Source: Bog-257 sp963834135
GTDB taxonomy: Bacteria > Acidobacteriota > Terriglobia > Terriglobales > Acidobacteriaceae
Direction of reading: 5' to 3'
Assembly (NCBI GenBank): GCA_963834135.1
Contig: CAWIAN010000010.1
Coordinates: 788,309 to 852,308 of the forward strand
Length of the DNA stretch: 64,000 nt
Made by a program: the position numbers and the translations under genes. Shown piece after piece: positions 53,735 through 63,671 of the stretch. The first letter of the stretch is position 1; the number at the start of each line of letters is the position of its first letter. A model generated the notes under the pieces. The model was not told the origin of the DNA. It made no database searches and worked only from the letters and a program-made list of their open reading frames with translations.

Positions 53735-55540
53735 ATGAGCACCCGATTTGGCTGTGTTGTTTTGTTCTGCCTGGGAATGATCGTTCCGCTTGCGGCGCAG
53801 ACTGTCCGCGACGCCACCGCGGCCCCTACAGTCCAGATACCCCATCTGATTCGCTTCAACGGCAGCGTGAATCTCGAAACAGCGAGCTTCAACGGCACTC
53901 CCGAGGTAGCCCACGGCAGCGCGAACACCAACGACGCCGCTGTTCCTGGGACCCTAAATCGCGGAGCCATCACATTGGTCTTCGCACTCTACGCTGGGCA
54001 GAGGGGCGGAGAGCCGGTATGGCAGGAAACGCAGAACGTTCAGCTTGATTCCGCTGGACGCTACACCGTGTTGCTCGGTTCCGCTACAAGTGAGGGTTTA
54101 CCGCTCGATCTGTTTACCTCAGCAAAAGCGCAGTGGTTAGGAATTCGGCAGCAAGGTCGTCCGGAACAACCGCGAATCATGCTGCTTAGCGTGCCCTATG
54201 CCCTCAAGGCCGCTGACATCGAGACATTCGGCGGCAAACCGCCGTCCGCTTATGCTTCTATCTCCGAAACGAGCCCCGGCGGCAGCAGCGGCCCAAATTC
54301 CGGCGACTCCGGTTCACTGAATCCGATTTCGGGGAGCGGCACAACCAACTATGTCCCGCTATGGACGAGCTCCTCCACCCTATCCAGTTCGTTCATTTAT
54401 CAGAGCATGGCTGGCACCGTTGGTATCCAGGAAACGAATCCGCAGGCGAAGCTCCAACTGGGTAATGCCAGTCCCGGGCTCAAGGGAGCGACGACACAGG
54501 CTACGGGCACAGGGATTTTGGGGACCGCCGACGTGGGCATTTTTACAGGGTTTGGCGTGAGTGGCCTTAGCTTCAGCTCGACCGGCCGTGGTGTCTCGGG
54601 GACCGCGACCTCAACGACCGGGAATAACTTCGGCGTCGTGGGCAAGACTGCCAGCAATGGTGGCGACGGCGCGGTATCGGCGGTTGCGGGAGTTAATAGC
54701 GCCACCAGCGGAAACGCGTTCGGAGTCGCGGGCTCCAGCGTGAGTTCCACCGGTATTGGGGGAAATTTCCGTAATAGCGCGGCGACGGGTACCGCGGTCG
54801 GAATGGGTGGATTCACCATGAGCGATAACGGCATTGCCCTGCAAGGGGTCGGAATCCGTGCAGCGGTAACTGTGTTTTTCGCGCAGGATGTGGGGGTGAC
54901 GGGTTCCACCAACCAGGACGGCGGGGTCGGCCTCGAAGCCACGGCGGACGATGCCGTCGCTGTCCGCGGCCGGAACAATTCAACGAACTCTCAACTCCCC
55001 GCGGGATACTTCGACAATGAGCAGAATCGAAGCGAAATTGCCCCCATTCTGATTGCCCGTAGTCATGAGTTCGATGGGTTTTGTGAACTCGATGTCAGTG
55101 GCGACATCGATTGCAACGGTTCTCTGTCGGCCGCGGTAACCGTGGATGAAGGCTCGCGCAAAGTGGCTCTCTATGCCGAGGAGTCGCCCGAAAATTGGTT
55201 TGAAGATGCCGGCACGGCGCAATTATCGAAGGGTTCCGCGGTCGTCACTCTCGAGGCGATCTTCGCGCAGACCATCAACCAAGAGCTTGAGTATCACGTC
55301 TTCCTGACGCCCACCGGAGATTGCAATGGCCTCTATGTCAGCAACAAAACTGCAACGAGTTTCGAAGTTCACGAGCTGAGCGGCGGGGCGTCCAACATCA
55401 GTTTCGACTATCGGATTGTTGCCCGGCGAAAGGGCTACGAACACGTTCGTCTGGCGGACGGAACCGAGCAATTCAACTTCGGCAAGCCGGCACGAAGCAG
55501 GCAGCCGGGAAAGCACGACTCAAACCGATACTTTAAATAA
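53735..55540 (+). CDS. Secreted repeat protein, array paralogue 2
   Basis: 601 residues from the ATG at 53735 (AGAGAAC ribosome site), signal peptide MSTRFGCVVLFCLGMIVPLAAQ. Same three-part plan as its neighbours: VFALYAGQRGGEPVWQETQNVQLDSAGRYTVLLG, then a Gly-rich repeat middle (GVSGLSFSSTGRGVSGTATST), then a C-terminal domain (ICNG-free variant; ALYAEESPENWFEDAGTAQL, NGLYVSNKTATSFEVHELSGGASNISFDYRIVARRKGYEHVRLADG). It is more divergent than paralogue 1 from paralogue 3. Confidence 0.72.
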   Translation: MSTRFGCVVLFCLGMIVPLAAQTVRDATAAPTVQIPHLIRFNGSVNLETASFNGTPEVAHGSANTNDAAVPGTLNRGAITLVFALYAGQRGGEPVWQETQNVQLDSAGRYTVLLGSATSEGLPLDLFTSAKAQWLGIRQQGRPEQPRIMLLSVPYALKAADIETFGGKPPSAYASISETSPGGSSGPNSGDSGSLNPISGSGTTNYVPLWTSSSTLSSSFIYQSMAGTVGIQETNPQAKLQLGNASPGLKGATTQATGTGILGTADVGIFTGFGVSGLSFSSTGRGVSGTATSTTGNNFGVVGKTASNGGDGAVSAVAGVNSATSGNAFGVAGSSVSSTGIGGNFRNSAATGTAVGMGGFTMSDNGIALQGVGIRAAVTVFFAQDVGVTGSTNQDGGVGLEATADDAVAVRGRNNSTNSQLPAGYFDNEQNRSEIAPILIARSHEFDGFCELDVSGDIDCNGSLSAAVTVDEGSRKVALYAEESPENWFEDAGTAQLSKGSAVVTLEAIFAQTINQELEYHVFLTPTGDCNGLYVSNKTATSFEVHELSGGASNISFDYRIVARRKGYEHVRLADGTEQFNFGKPARSRQPGKHDSNRYFK

Positions 55541-55761
55541 CTCTCGACACAATTGTGACTTCACTTGATCACCACTTCACGACTATTGACGATGGATCCG
55601 GCTTGCGTGTAAGAAGCACATACCCCTTCTTCAACCCCGTGGGCGCCTTCTCCAAGGCTCCTATGCGGAGCTCCGCAAAAATAAGGACCCATTCGTCAGC
55701 ACTCGTTCGCAATCGTCCAGATTGCCCCGTCTGGGGCGAGTCTGGTCTTTTGGGAGATCAC

Positions 55762-57678
55762 ATGAAGACACGTCTCAGCTGCATTGCACTCGCCTGCCTG
55801 GGCGCGATCGTTCCCCTGGCCGGACAAACCGCCAACAGCAAACCGGCGGCGACAGCAACGGTTCAAGTCCCGCGCCTGATCCGGTTCAGCGGGGCACTCG
55901 CGCAATCCGCAAGCAACAATTCGCAGGAAATTGGCAATGCAGCCGTTACAACCCAGGCGATCAATCATGCGGGTGCCGGTAGCGTTGTCGGCGTCACCTT
56001 CGCTCTCTACAGCGAAGAGACCGGCGGCGCGCCTTTGTGGCTCGAAACGCAGAATGTGCAGGTAGACCAGAGCGGTCGCTATACGGTGCTGCTTGGGCTG
56101 ACCAAAGGTGAGGGTCTGCCCATCGATTTATTTACCTCAGGCCAGGCGCAATGGTTGGGAGTGCAGGCTGCCGGAGAGGCGGAGCAGGCGCGCATCATGC
56201 TGTTGAGTGTGCCGTACGCGCTGAAAGCCGCCGATGCAGAAACCTTCGGCGGCCGGCCTCCCTCCGCGTACGTGGCCGCGCCCCAATCGGACACCGCCGG
56301 AACGAGCGGCGCGACCAGCGTTAGTACTTCCTCCAGTGTGGCGACCGGCCACCCGCTGATCATTACGGGCAGCGGAACGCCCAGCTTTATTCCGCTGTGG
56401 ACGAGCGCCTCGGCCCTGGGAACGTCCAGCCTTTATCAATCCTCCAATGGATGGCTCACGTGGGGCGACCAGGTTGCACTGGCGCCGTTGGCGATCGTCT
56501 CGGCGGCCAGAGGCGCTATCTATGCGCATGGCATTACAGGAAATACCTTCCCGATCATTGAGGCAGATGAGCTCGACCCTTCTTCCACCAGCGCGGTGAT
56601 CGAGGGGCTTTCGAATAGCACCAGCACCGGCATGGCGGTTTACGGGAACGCGCAGAGCGCTACGGGGAACACCGCCGGCGTCGAAGGCGTGAACGCCAGT
56701 TCGACCGGCGCGGGCGTAGTCGGTAAGTCAACCGCAACCACCGGCATGGCGTATGGGGTCGCCGGCACCGTTGCCAGCACCACAGGCATCGCCGTCGCCG
56801 GTATCAGCAACGCAACCACGGGCGGCAACAGCGGAGTTTTGGGACAGAATTCAAGCCCCAGCGGCACTGCGATTCAGGGTAACAATCTGGCGACTATCGG
56901 CAACAGTATCGCGATTGCCGGCATTACCTCCAGTCCAGCGGGCATCGGAGCCTTCGGCGTGGGCGTGGGACAAAGCGACGAAGGCGGAACCGTCACCCTG
57001 CGTCCCATCGGAACATGGGGCGATAGCAACCAAAGCTCAGGGATTGGTGTATTGGCGACTGCGGATTTCGGTATCGCAATCGCCGGATACAACAATGCCG
57101 AAAATATCTCCACCGCCAAATTTCAGAATGACGAAAGCACCGATGAAGTTGGCAACGTTCTGGCAACGCGCGGCGGCCACTTCGGCGGCATTTGCGTTAT
57201 GGATGTTGGCGGCAATCTGGGATGTAACGGAAGCAAGTCGGCGGTAGTCCCGGTCGATGGCGGATCGCGGCAGGTGGCGCTGTATGCGGTCGAAGCTCCG
57301 GAGAACTGGTTTGAAGACATTGGCTCCGGCGAACTCAACAACGGCGCCGCGGTGGTGCAGTTCGAGTCAGTCTTCGCGCAAACGGTGAATACGGGCACGG
57401 AGTACCACGTCTTCCTGACACCCAAAGGCGACTGCAAGGGGCTGTATGTCAGCAATGAGACCGGCGCCAGCTTCGAGGTGCACGAGTTGGGTGGAGGAAA
57501 GGCAAACATCGCCTTCGACTATCGCATCGTCGCCCGACGCAAGGGATACGAGACGATTCGCCTGGCCGACAAGACGAGGCAATTCGCCAACGTGGTGAAC
57601 GAACCTCGACCGCGAGAGGGTGCGACGACGCCCAGGCTCCTGAAGCCCATCGCAGTGGCGACTTCGACAAATAAGTAG
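55762..57678 (+). CDS. Secreted repeat protein, array paralogue 3
   Basis: 638 residues from the ATG at 55762 (GGGAGATC ribosome site; a longer frame opens at 55555). Signal peptide MKTRLSCIALACLGAIVPLAGQ. Same architecture: N-terminal domain (VTFALYSEETGGAPLWLETQNVQVDQSGRYTVLLG), a longer Gly/Ser/Thr repeat middle (VEGVNASSTGAGVVGKSTATT), and the shared C-terminal domain (ALYAVEAPENWFEDIGSGEL; FEVHELGGGKANIAFDYRIVARRKGYETIRLADKTRQF). The conserved ends and variable repetitive middle suggest a shared attachment or export role with changing surface part. Confidence 0.72.
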   Translation: MKTRLSCIALACLGAIVPLAGQTANSKPAATATVQVPRLIRFSGALAQSASNNSQEIGNAAVTTQAINHAGAGSVVGVTFALYSEETGGAPLWLETQNVQVDQSGRYTVLLGLTKGEGLPIDLFTSGQAQWLGVQAAGEAEQARIMLLSVPYALKAADAETFGGRPPSAYVAAPQSDTAGTSGATSVSTSSSVATGHPLIITGSGTPSFIPLWTSASALGTSSLYQSSNGWLTWGDQVALAPLAIVSAARGAIYAHGITGNTFPIIEADELDPSSTSAVIEGLSNSTSTGMAVYGNAQSATGNTAGVEGVNASSTGAGVVGKSTATTGMAYGVAGTVASTTGIAVAGISNATTGGNSGVLGQNSSPSGTAIQGNNLATIGNSIAIAGITSSPAGIGAFGVGVGQSDEGGTVTLRPIGTWGDSNQSSGIGVLATADFGIAIAGYNNAENISTAKFQNDESTDEVGNVLATRGGHFGGICVMDVGGNLGCNGSKSAVVPVDGGSRQVALYAVEAPENWFEDIGSGELNNGAAVVQFESVFAQTVNTGTEYHVFLTPKGDCKGLYVSNETGASFEVHELGGGKANIAFDYRIVARRKGYETIRLADKTRQFANVVNEPRPREGATTPRLLKPIAVATSTNK

Positions 57679-57716
57679 TCGGGATCACAGCACTTCTTGG
57701 AAGGCGACCAACGAAA

Positions 57717-59915
57717 ATGAAGCCCACGAGATTGCTTTCGTTTCTTCTCACCTGCCTCGTGCTGCAACTACCGGCGCTGGCGCAGACTGTGGTGACCACG
57801 GTGAATACAGGCGTCACTCCAGTTACGGCAGCCGTCAACATCGCCACCAATCGCATTTACACGGCCAATTATGGCGACAACACGGTGACTGTGATTGATG
57901 GGGCGACGAATCTAACGGCAACGGTGGCGGCCGGTCAGTTTCCGTACGACGTAAGGGCGAATCCCTTCACCAACAAAGCTTACGTCTCCAACTATTGCGG
58001 CACCGATCCAACTTGCCAGAGCAACGGCACGGTCACCGTGATCGACGGTTCTAATCAAACCACGACGGTCACGGTCGGCGCCGCACCATACCAGGCGGCC
58101 ATCAACACGACCACAAATCAGATCTATGTCGCCAATAGCGGCGGCAACACCGTCACCATCATCGATGGAGCGACCAACAACACCAGTAGCGTTATGGTCG
58201 GGAACGGACCTAGCGGTCTGGCGGTCAACATGGCGACCAACAAGATTTACGTGCCCAATTTCGCCGATGGCACCGTGACGGTGATCGACGGTGCCACCTT
58301 GGCCACCACAACGGTACAAGCAGGAGGCTATCCCGTCGAGGTTGCCGTTAATTCCATCACGAACCAGATCTACGTCGCCAACATGACAAGCAATACCGTG
58401 ACGGTGATCGACGGAAGCACGAACAACACCAGCTCGGTGAATGTCGATCTCAACCCTGCGTGGATCGCCGTGAATCAAGTCACGAATCAGATTTACACCG
58501 CCAACAGCGGCAGCAATACGGTCACTGTGATCGACGGCGCTACGTTGAATACGACAACCGTTACCGTGGGGAATGCTCCGTATCAGCTGGCGGTGGATCC
58601 AGTTACCAACAAGATCTATGTCGCCAACTACGCCGACAACACCATGACCATGATCGACGGAGCGACCAACCACACGACGACGATTAACATCGGAGCGAGT
58701 CCGGGCGCCATCCAGGGCAATGTGGTGACGAATAAGTTTTACGCAATGAATTATGGGGACAACACTGCATCGGTGATTGCCGGCGCTAACGCCGCACCGT
58801 TACAGTTCGTGGCGGTCACTCCGTGCCGCGTAGTCGACACTCGCAATGCAAACGGGACGTTCGGGGGACCTCCGCTTCAGGGACAGAGTTCCCGCAGCTT
58901 TCCCATTCCTCAGGGGAGCTGCGACATTCCCGCGACGGCTGCGGCCTTTTCGCTGAACGTAACGCTGGTGCCGATCAATCACGGACCGGTGGGTTATCTG
59001 AGCATATGGCCCACGGGCGAAGATCAGCCTCTGGTCTCGACCATGAACTCGCCGGACGCGCGCAACAAAGCCAACGCAGCGATTGTTCCGGCCGGATACC
59101 AGGGCGGCGTGAGCGTCTTCGTCACCAATACGACCAACGTCATTCTGGATATCGACGGCTACTTCGCGCCGCCTTCGGGACAGACGCTGCAGTTCTTTCC
59201 ACTCACACCATGCCGCGTTCTTGACACCCGAACTACCAATGGACCTCTGGGAGGCCCGTACCTCAATGGCGGCCAGCCACGCGACTTCCCGGTGTTGTCG
59301 AGCAACTGCCAGATTCCCAGCAGCGCCGTAGCCTATTCCATGAACTTCACGGTTGTCCCCGTCAGTGGACCGCTGGGCTATTTGACGGTGTGGCCTACCG
59401 GCCAACAGCAGCCGGTCGTCTCCACCTTGAACAATCCCACCGCGACCACCGTGGCTAATGCGGCTCTTGTTCCCGCGGGCAGCGGGGGTGAGATCTCCGT
59501 CTTTGCAAGCCAGAGCACGCAACTGGTCGGCGACATCGACGGCTATTTCGCTCCGGCGGCGCAAGGTGGGTTGTCGCTCTATCCCGCGGCTCCATGCCGG
59601 GTTCTGGATACACGTTCAGGAAACGGGCCATTCATGGGAGAACTCACCGTCGATGTTGCGGGTAGTGTGTGTTCCCCGCCGAGCGCGGCGCTGGCGTACG
59701 TGTTTAACGCGACAGTCGTACCGTCGGGACACCTTGGCTACCTGACGCTGTGGCCCGACGGCGAGGGGCAGCCGGTGGTGTCCACCTTGAACGCACCCGA
59801 CGGAGTGATTACGTCAAATATGGCGATTGTGCCTACGAACAACGGGAAGATCGACGCGTATGCGTCTGGTCTGACGCAGTTGATTCTGGACATCTCCAGT
59901 TATTTCGCGCCGTAA
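57717..59915 (+). CDS. Secreted YVTN beta-propeller protein, array paralogue of 49316
   Basis: 732 residues, signal peptide (RLLSFLLTCLVLQLPALAQ). It has ~8 propeller repeats (NIATNRIYTANYGDNTVTVIDGATN, TNQIYVANSGGNTVTIIDG, TNKIYVPNFADGTVTVIDG) and the same three C-terminal PCRVVDTR/PCRVLDTR repeats as the 49316 gene, ending LTQLILDISSYFAP in both. It closes a five-gene array in one orientation. Its propeller units are more regular than those of the first gene. Confidence 0.78.
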   Translation: MKPTRLLSFLLTCLVLQLPALAQTVVTTVNTGVTPVTAAVNIATNRIYTANYGDNTVTVIDGATNLTATVAAGQFPYDVRANPFTNKAYVSNYCGTDPTCQSNGTVTVIDGSNQTTTVTVGAAPYQAAINTTTNQIYVANSGGNTVTIIDGATNNTSSVMVGNGPSGLAVNMATNKIYVPNFADGTVTVIDGATLATTTVQAGGYPVEVAVNSITNQIYVANMTSNTVTVIDGSTNNTSSVNVDLNPAWIAVNQVTNQIYTANSGSNTVTVIDGATLNTTTVTVGNAPYQLAVDPVTNKIYVANYADNTMTMIDGATNHTTTINIGASPGAIQGNVVTNKFYAMNYGDNTASVIAGANAAPLQFVAVTPCRVVDTRNANGTFGGPPLQGQSSRSFPIPQGSCDIPATAAAFSLNVTLVPINHGPVGYLSIWPTGEDQPLVSTMNSPDARNKANAAIVPAGYQGGVSVFVTNTTNVILDIDGYFAPPSGQTLQFFPLTPCRVLDTRTTNGPLGGPYLNGGQPRDFPVLSSNCQIPSSAVAYSMNFTVVPVSGPLGYLTVWPTGQQQPVVSTLNNPTATTVANAALVPAGSGGEISVFASQSTQLVGDIDGYFAPAAQGGLSLYPAAPCRVLDTRSGNGPFMGELTVDVAGSVCSPPSAALAYVFNATVVPSGHLGYLTLWPDGEGQPVVSTLNAPDGVITSNMAIVPTNNGKIDAYASGLTQLILDISSYFAP

Positions 59916-59972
59916 AGTTTGGAGAGCGAAGCAATCGCGGCTGGCGTGTTAGATCACGGAAGCCTTGTACCG

Positions 59973-60009
59973 CCCAGGTTAGCGTCTGACAGAAGGACGC
60001 GAACCTGGG
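59973..60009. terminator. Hairpin between convergent genes
   Basis: CCCAGGTTAGCGTC (59973-59986) and GACGCGAACCTGGG (59996-60009) pair over 14 bp with one mismatch and a 9-base loop, between the YVTN gene and bshC, which converge. It probably terminates one or both. Confidence 0.5.
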
Positions 60010-60045
60010 ACACCCGCGCAGGACACGAATGGGACACCCACCACA

Positions 60046-61653
60046 TCAACTGCTGAGCACTAATACTTTGTGTTCGGGGCAGCGCGCTTGGGCTAGCTCA
60101 ACCAGCTGATCGATCAGTGAAGTTCCGTATTTTGCGTAGAAGTACAGACCGGCGACTTCGCGCTCCTGAAGCGTTTTGTGCGGGTAAAGCGAATTCTCGA
60201 TCTGCGCGGCGTGACGGGTGAGAATCTCCGTGCGGCGCAGTTCGGCTTTGGCGGCCCGCTTCTCCAGTCGGTTGATCTGGTATTGCATCTTGTTCGTCGC
60301 CCGTCCCGCAGCCTCAACCAACGTCGGATCGAGCTTTTGCAGCGACTCGCTGATACGATCCATCGATTCCTGCACGGCGCGACGACCGGCTTCAATGTTC
60401 TGCTTCAGTTCGGGCGGAAGCGAGTGGGCGGCCAGACAGTCGCGAAGTTCATACTCTCCATGAAAGAGCTCCGGCAGTTGCACCTGATACTTGTTCAGCA
60501 GCTTCTCGATGCGTGGCTCGATCAGGCTGGCGGTCAGACGTGACAAGACCGGCGTGATGCGCCCCAGAAGCTTCTCGTACACAACTCCCAGTTGCGCAAA
60601 GTATGCGATCTCAGCAGGTCCGCCGATGTAGGCCAGGGTAGGCAGCCAGTAGTCCTGCAATACCGGCCGCAGCAAGACATTCGCGTTGAAACTTTCTGGA
60701 AAAGTTTCGATACGGCGCAACAGTTCGTCGGGCGACAGATTTTCGCGCCCGAGTTTGAATCCGCCATTGCCGCGATGAATCGGGACGCGGACACCATCCA
60801 CCAGGCCAAACAGCGGCGTCGACTCCGCCGTGACCTTAACTTGCTCGTGATACTTCCCTGCTTGCAGTTCACGATTGCGGGCGAGTAAGGCGTCATCGAG
60901 TTCGCCCACTCGCTTTATTGCATCGGCGAACAACGGAGCGGCAATCCGGTGCAGATCGGCATCCGCGGGATCCAGGAAGATAAGTCCATGCTCACCGAAG
61001 ATGCGGGTGTAGAGCTTCGCGTATGCGTTCGAGAACGTCTCACCTTCGACGTAGCTTTCGCGAAGATAATCGGCAGCCAGCGATTCGCCCAGCAAGTCCG
61101 CAGCCTGACGAACCACATCGTTCGTCCCCTCGGCAAATCGAATGTTCGCGACAGGCGCGCCTTCGATACCGCTAGTTGGCGCATTGAACGGCGCAAGTTC
61201 GAAATCGTGTGTCAGCAGTAAAGTCTGGTTGACCTCTTTCAGATCGTGATCCTCTGTGGCCATCCAAAACACCGGCACACACGGCACTCCCAAAGCTTCA
61301 ACCTGTTTCGCCAGCGCGAGCGCCGATGCAGCCTTCAACAATGAAAGCAGCGGTCCGCCAAATAGTCCGACCTGCTGGCCGGTAACTACGGCGAAAGCGC
61401 CTTCGCGCAGCCGCTGAATGTTACGCAACGTTGCCTCGGAAGCTCCCCAGGCACGGTTCTGCCGCTCCAGGGCGGCGGCTACTTTGGCGTCATACGCTGC
61501 ATCGCGCTTTACAGATTTCGCAAAGGCAGCGATGTGAGCCGCGTCCGGCTGCGTGGGATAAAACTTGCGGATCTCCGGAGAGTACGAAAGATAGTCGCGG
61601 AAAAGATGCGTGGTGTGAGGAATGCAGTTGAAAGAAATACAGTCGGGGATCAC
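60046..61653 (-). CDS. bshC: Bacillithiol biosynthesis cysteine-adding enzyme BshC
   Basis: 535 residues from GTG 61653, chosen for its GGGAG ribosome site and typical BshC length; the frame opens at 61779 without homology. Family features: DAAHIAAFAKSVKRD near the start, GAFAVVTGQQVGLFGGPLLSLLKAASALALAKQ, CVPVFWMATEDHDLKEVNQ, VPIHRGNGGFKL and LQDYWLPTLAYIGGPAEIAYFAQLGVVYEKL. BshC adds cysteine to GlcN-malate to make bacillithiol. bshA and bshB are not nearby. Confidence 0.93.
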   Translation of the reverse strand: MIPDCISFNCIPHTTHLFRDYLSYSPEIRKFYPTQPDAAHIAAFAKSVKRDAAYDAKVAAALERQNRAWGASEATLRNIQRLREGAFAVVTGQQVGLFGGPLLSLLKAASALALAKQVEALGVPCVPVFWMATEDHDLKEVNQTLLLTHDFELAPFNAPTSGIEGAPVANIRFAEGTNDVVRQAADLLGESLAADYLRESYVEGETFSNAYAKLYTRIFGEHGLIFLDPADADLHRIAAPLFADAIKRVGELDDALLARNRELQAGKYHEQVKVTAESTPLFGLVDGVRVPIHRGNGGFKLGRENLSPDELLRRIETFPESFNANVLLRPVLQDYWLPTLAYIGGPAEIAYFAQLGVVYEKLLGRITPVLSRLTASLIEPRIEKLLNKYQVQLPELFHGEYELRDCLAAHSLPPELKQNIEAGRRAVQESMDRISESLQKLDPTLVEAAGRATNKMQYQINRLEKRAAKAELRRTEILTRHAAQIENSLYPHKTLQEREVAGLYFYAKYGTSLIDQLVELAQARCPEHKVLVLSS

Positions 61654-61948
61654 GAGAGAGTCTCCCGACAATGGCGCCGGCAGCAAGAAACGCGGCGCGA
61701 GTAAGAATCTGCCTTTGAGGGTTGACAGCGCATCTCGCTCATATTTCACCAAAGGTAAAAGACTAACAGTAAGCAACACGATTTTGATGTCCCGCGAGCA
61801 TCAGGGATGCACGATTCCATGACATTCCGCGATTGGGGAGTTACGAATCTTTACTCTAGATCACACAAATTAACCGTCATAAACCTCCTCTCGGTGTTCT
61901 GATTAGGCAGCAGTCAGCCGTTTCCGGAACCACAGCAGGAGGCGGGCC

Positions 61949-63625
61949 ATGAAGAGCGCTTTCCTCGCAACCCTCGCGATGTCGGCGGCATTGCTGCTGC
62001 CAGTTTCTAGCTCGCGGGCACAGCAAATTCCTTCCGAGACACCACTCATTACAGGCTTCATAACCCCACAACAGGATGACGGCACAAAAGCCACTACAAG
62101 TGAACCTCCGCTGCCGGCTCCCGATGCCGGATCGCACGTGCGCATCGTGCGCCTGAGCCAAATCGCCGGGGATGTGAAGGTCGACCGCAATACCGGACAG
62201 GGCTTCGAGGTGCCCCTGCTCAACTTGCCGGTTACGGAAGGAACCAAACTGCAGACCGGCCAGGGCTTCACTGAAGTCGAATTCGAAGATGACAGCACGT
62301 TGCGGCTTACGCCATACAGCAGCGTTGAATTCACCAAGCTGGAACGTACTCCGTCGGGCTCAACTGTCTCGCTGGTTACGGTATCGGCTGGCACAGTCTA
62401 TGTGAACCTTGCACGCACGCCGGGGAACACCTTCACGCTGGCCTTCTGCGGTCAAACCGCGGTGTTGGCGCCATCAAGTCACGTGCGCGTATTCCTGTCC
62501 GTCGGGTGGGCGAGCCTGGCGATGTTCCACGGCAGTGCGCAAGTGCAGACAACCGCTGGAGCAACGATGGTCGCTAAGAATAAGACGTTGAACTTCCAGT
62601 TAGTGAACCCCGTTCGGCTCTCACAAAACAAGAACGCAGAAGCCCCTTACGACAGCTGGGACCAGAACGCGATCGACTACCACAACCATTACGCGAAGGC
62701 GTCTGCTTACGGAAATTCCGGTAATCTCTCCGGCATCCCCGACATGAGTTACTACGGCCGCTTTGTCACCGCGAGCGGTTGTGAGCCCATGTGGCGGCCC
62801 TTCTTTGCCAGCCAGACGTGGGATCCGTTTCAGTATGGCTCGTGGGTTTGGTATCCGCAGTGGGGATACACCTGGGTCTCGCCTTATCCGTGGGGATGGA
62901 TGCCATACCACTACGGCTCATGGAGCTACTGTCCTGCCTATGGATGGGGATGGCGTCCGCGCGGATATTGGATCGGCTTACCGAACTATCCTCAGCACCC
63001 AAGATCCCTTCCACCGCGATATGGATTTCGTCCATGGCCGCATGTCCCGCAACCTCCCCGGCGCGGGGAACCGACGATCACTCGTATCAATGACAAGTCA
63101 GCCGTAGTATCGGCACGATCTCCTGTCAAGAACGGATTCGTCATGCGGGAAAACTCCGCCGGCCTGGGCATTCCCCGCGAAACATATGGGAACCTTGCTC
63201 ACCTCTCCTCGCACCTTGAAGAGCGCGGAGCGGCGAGCATGGCGGTGCGATCCGTTCCCATGACCGCCTTCGGAACGGGATATCGACACGATGCGACTGT
63301 GGCGCCACGGGGAACAGAAAACGCGTTTCGCTCGGGAGGCAACTCGAACGCAAGCTCAAAGTCTACGGCCGGCAGCGACCATGGCGGTTCCGGATCCAGC
63401 AGAGCGTCTTCAGGCGGGGGAGGAAGCCGGAGCAGCGGCGGCAGCGGAGGAGGATTCAGCAGTGGAGGAAGTGGTGGCGGAGGTCATAGCGGGGAGGGGG
63501 GTGGGAGGCGGCGGCGGAAGCCGCAGATAGAGTTAGCGATCGTAAGGCGGATCTCCGAGGCCGGCACCCGAGGCAGCGAGAGTCTATCGTGTAACGGAAC
63601 GCATCTAACTCTTGTAGGTGGTTGA
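61949..63625 (+). CDS. Secreted FecR-domain, Trp/Tyr/Gly-rich protein, possibly frameshifted at the C-terminus
   Basis: 558 residues with a signal peptide (MKSAFLATLAMSAALLLPVSSSRAQ). A FecR-type domain is at ~65-215 (VRIVRLSQIAGDVKVDRNTGQGFEVPLLNLPVTEGTKLQTGQGFTEVEFEDDSTLRLTPYSSVEF). A Trp/Tyr/Pro-rich stretch follows at ~270-345 (MWRPFFASQTWDPFQYGSWVWYPQWGYTWVSPYPWGWMPYHYG), as in DUF6600-type proteins. A Ser/Gly-rich tail comes last. After the Gly-rich tail the frame turns to GEGGGRRRRKPQIELAIVRR..., which looks out of frame; one base over, the tail would read GVGGGGGSRR and stop at 63530. A G-run at 63491-63505 is the likely slip point. Confidence 0.7.
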   Translation: MKSAFLATLAMSAALLLPVSSSRAQQIPSETPLITGFITPQQDDGTKATTSEPPLPAPDAGSHVRIVRLSQIAGDVKVDRNTGQGFEVPLLNLPVTEGTKLQTGQGFTEVEFEDDSTLRLTPYSSVEFTKLERTPSGSTVSLVTVSAGTVYVNLARTPGNTFTLAFCGQTAVLAPSSHVRVFLSVGWASLAMFHGSAQVQTTAGATMVAKNKTLNFQLVNPVRLSQNKNAEAPYDSWDQNAIDYHNHYAKASAYGNSGNLSGIPDMSYYGRFVTASGCEPMWRPFFASQTWDPFQYGSWVWYPQWGYTWVSPYPWGWMPYHYGSWSYCPAYGWGWRPRGYWIGLPNYPQHPRSLPPRYGFRPWPHVPQPPRRGEPTITRINDKSAVVSARSPVKNGFVMRENSAGLGIPRETYGNLAHLSSHLEERGAASMAVRSVPMTAFGTGYRHDATVAPRGTENAFRSGGNSNASSKSTAGSDHGGSGSSRASSGGGGSRSSGGSGGGFSSGGSGGGGHSGEGGGRRRRKPQIELAIVRRISEAGTRGSESLSCNGTHLTLVGG

Positions 63626-63671
63626 CTTCCCTGCCATCGCTGGTAGAGTTGAAGCAGCCGCAATTCACTAC

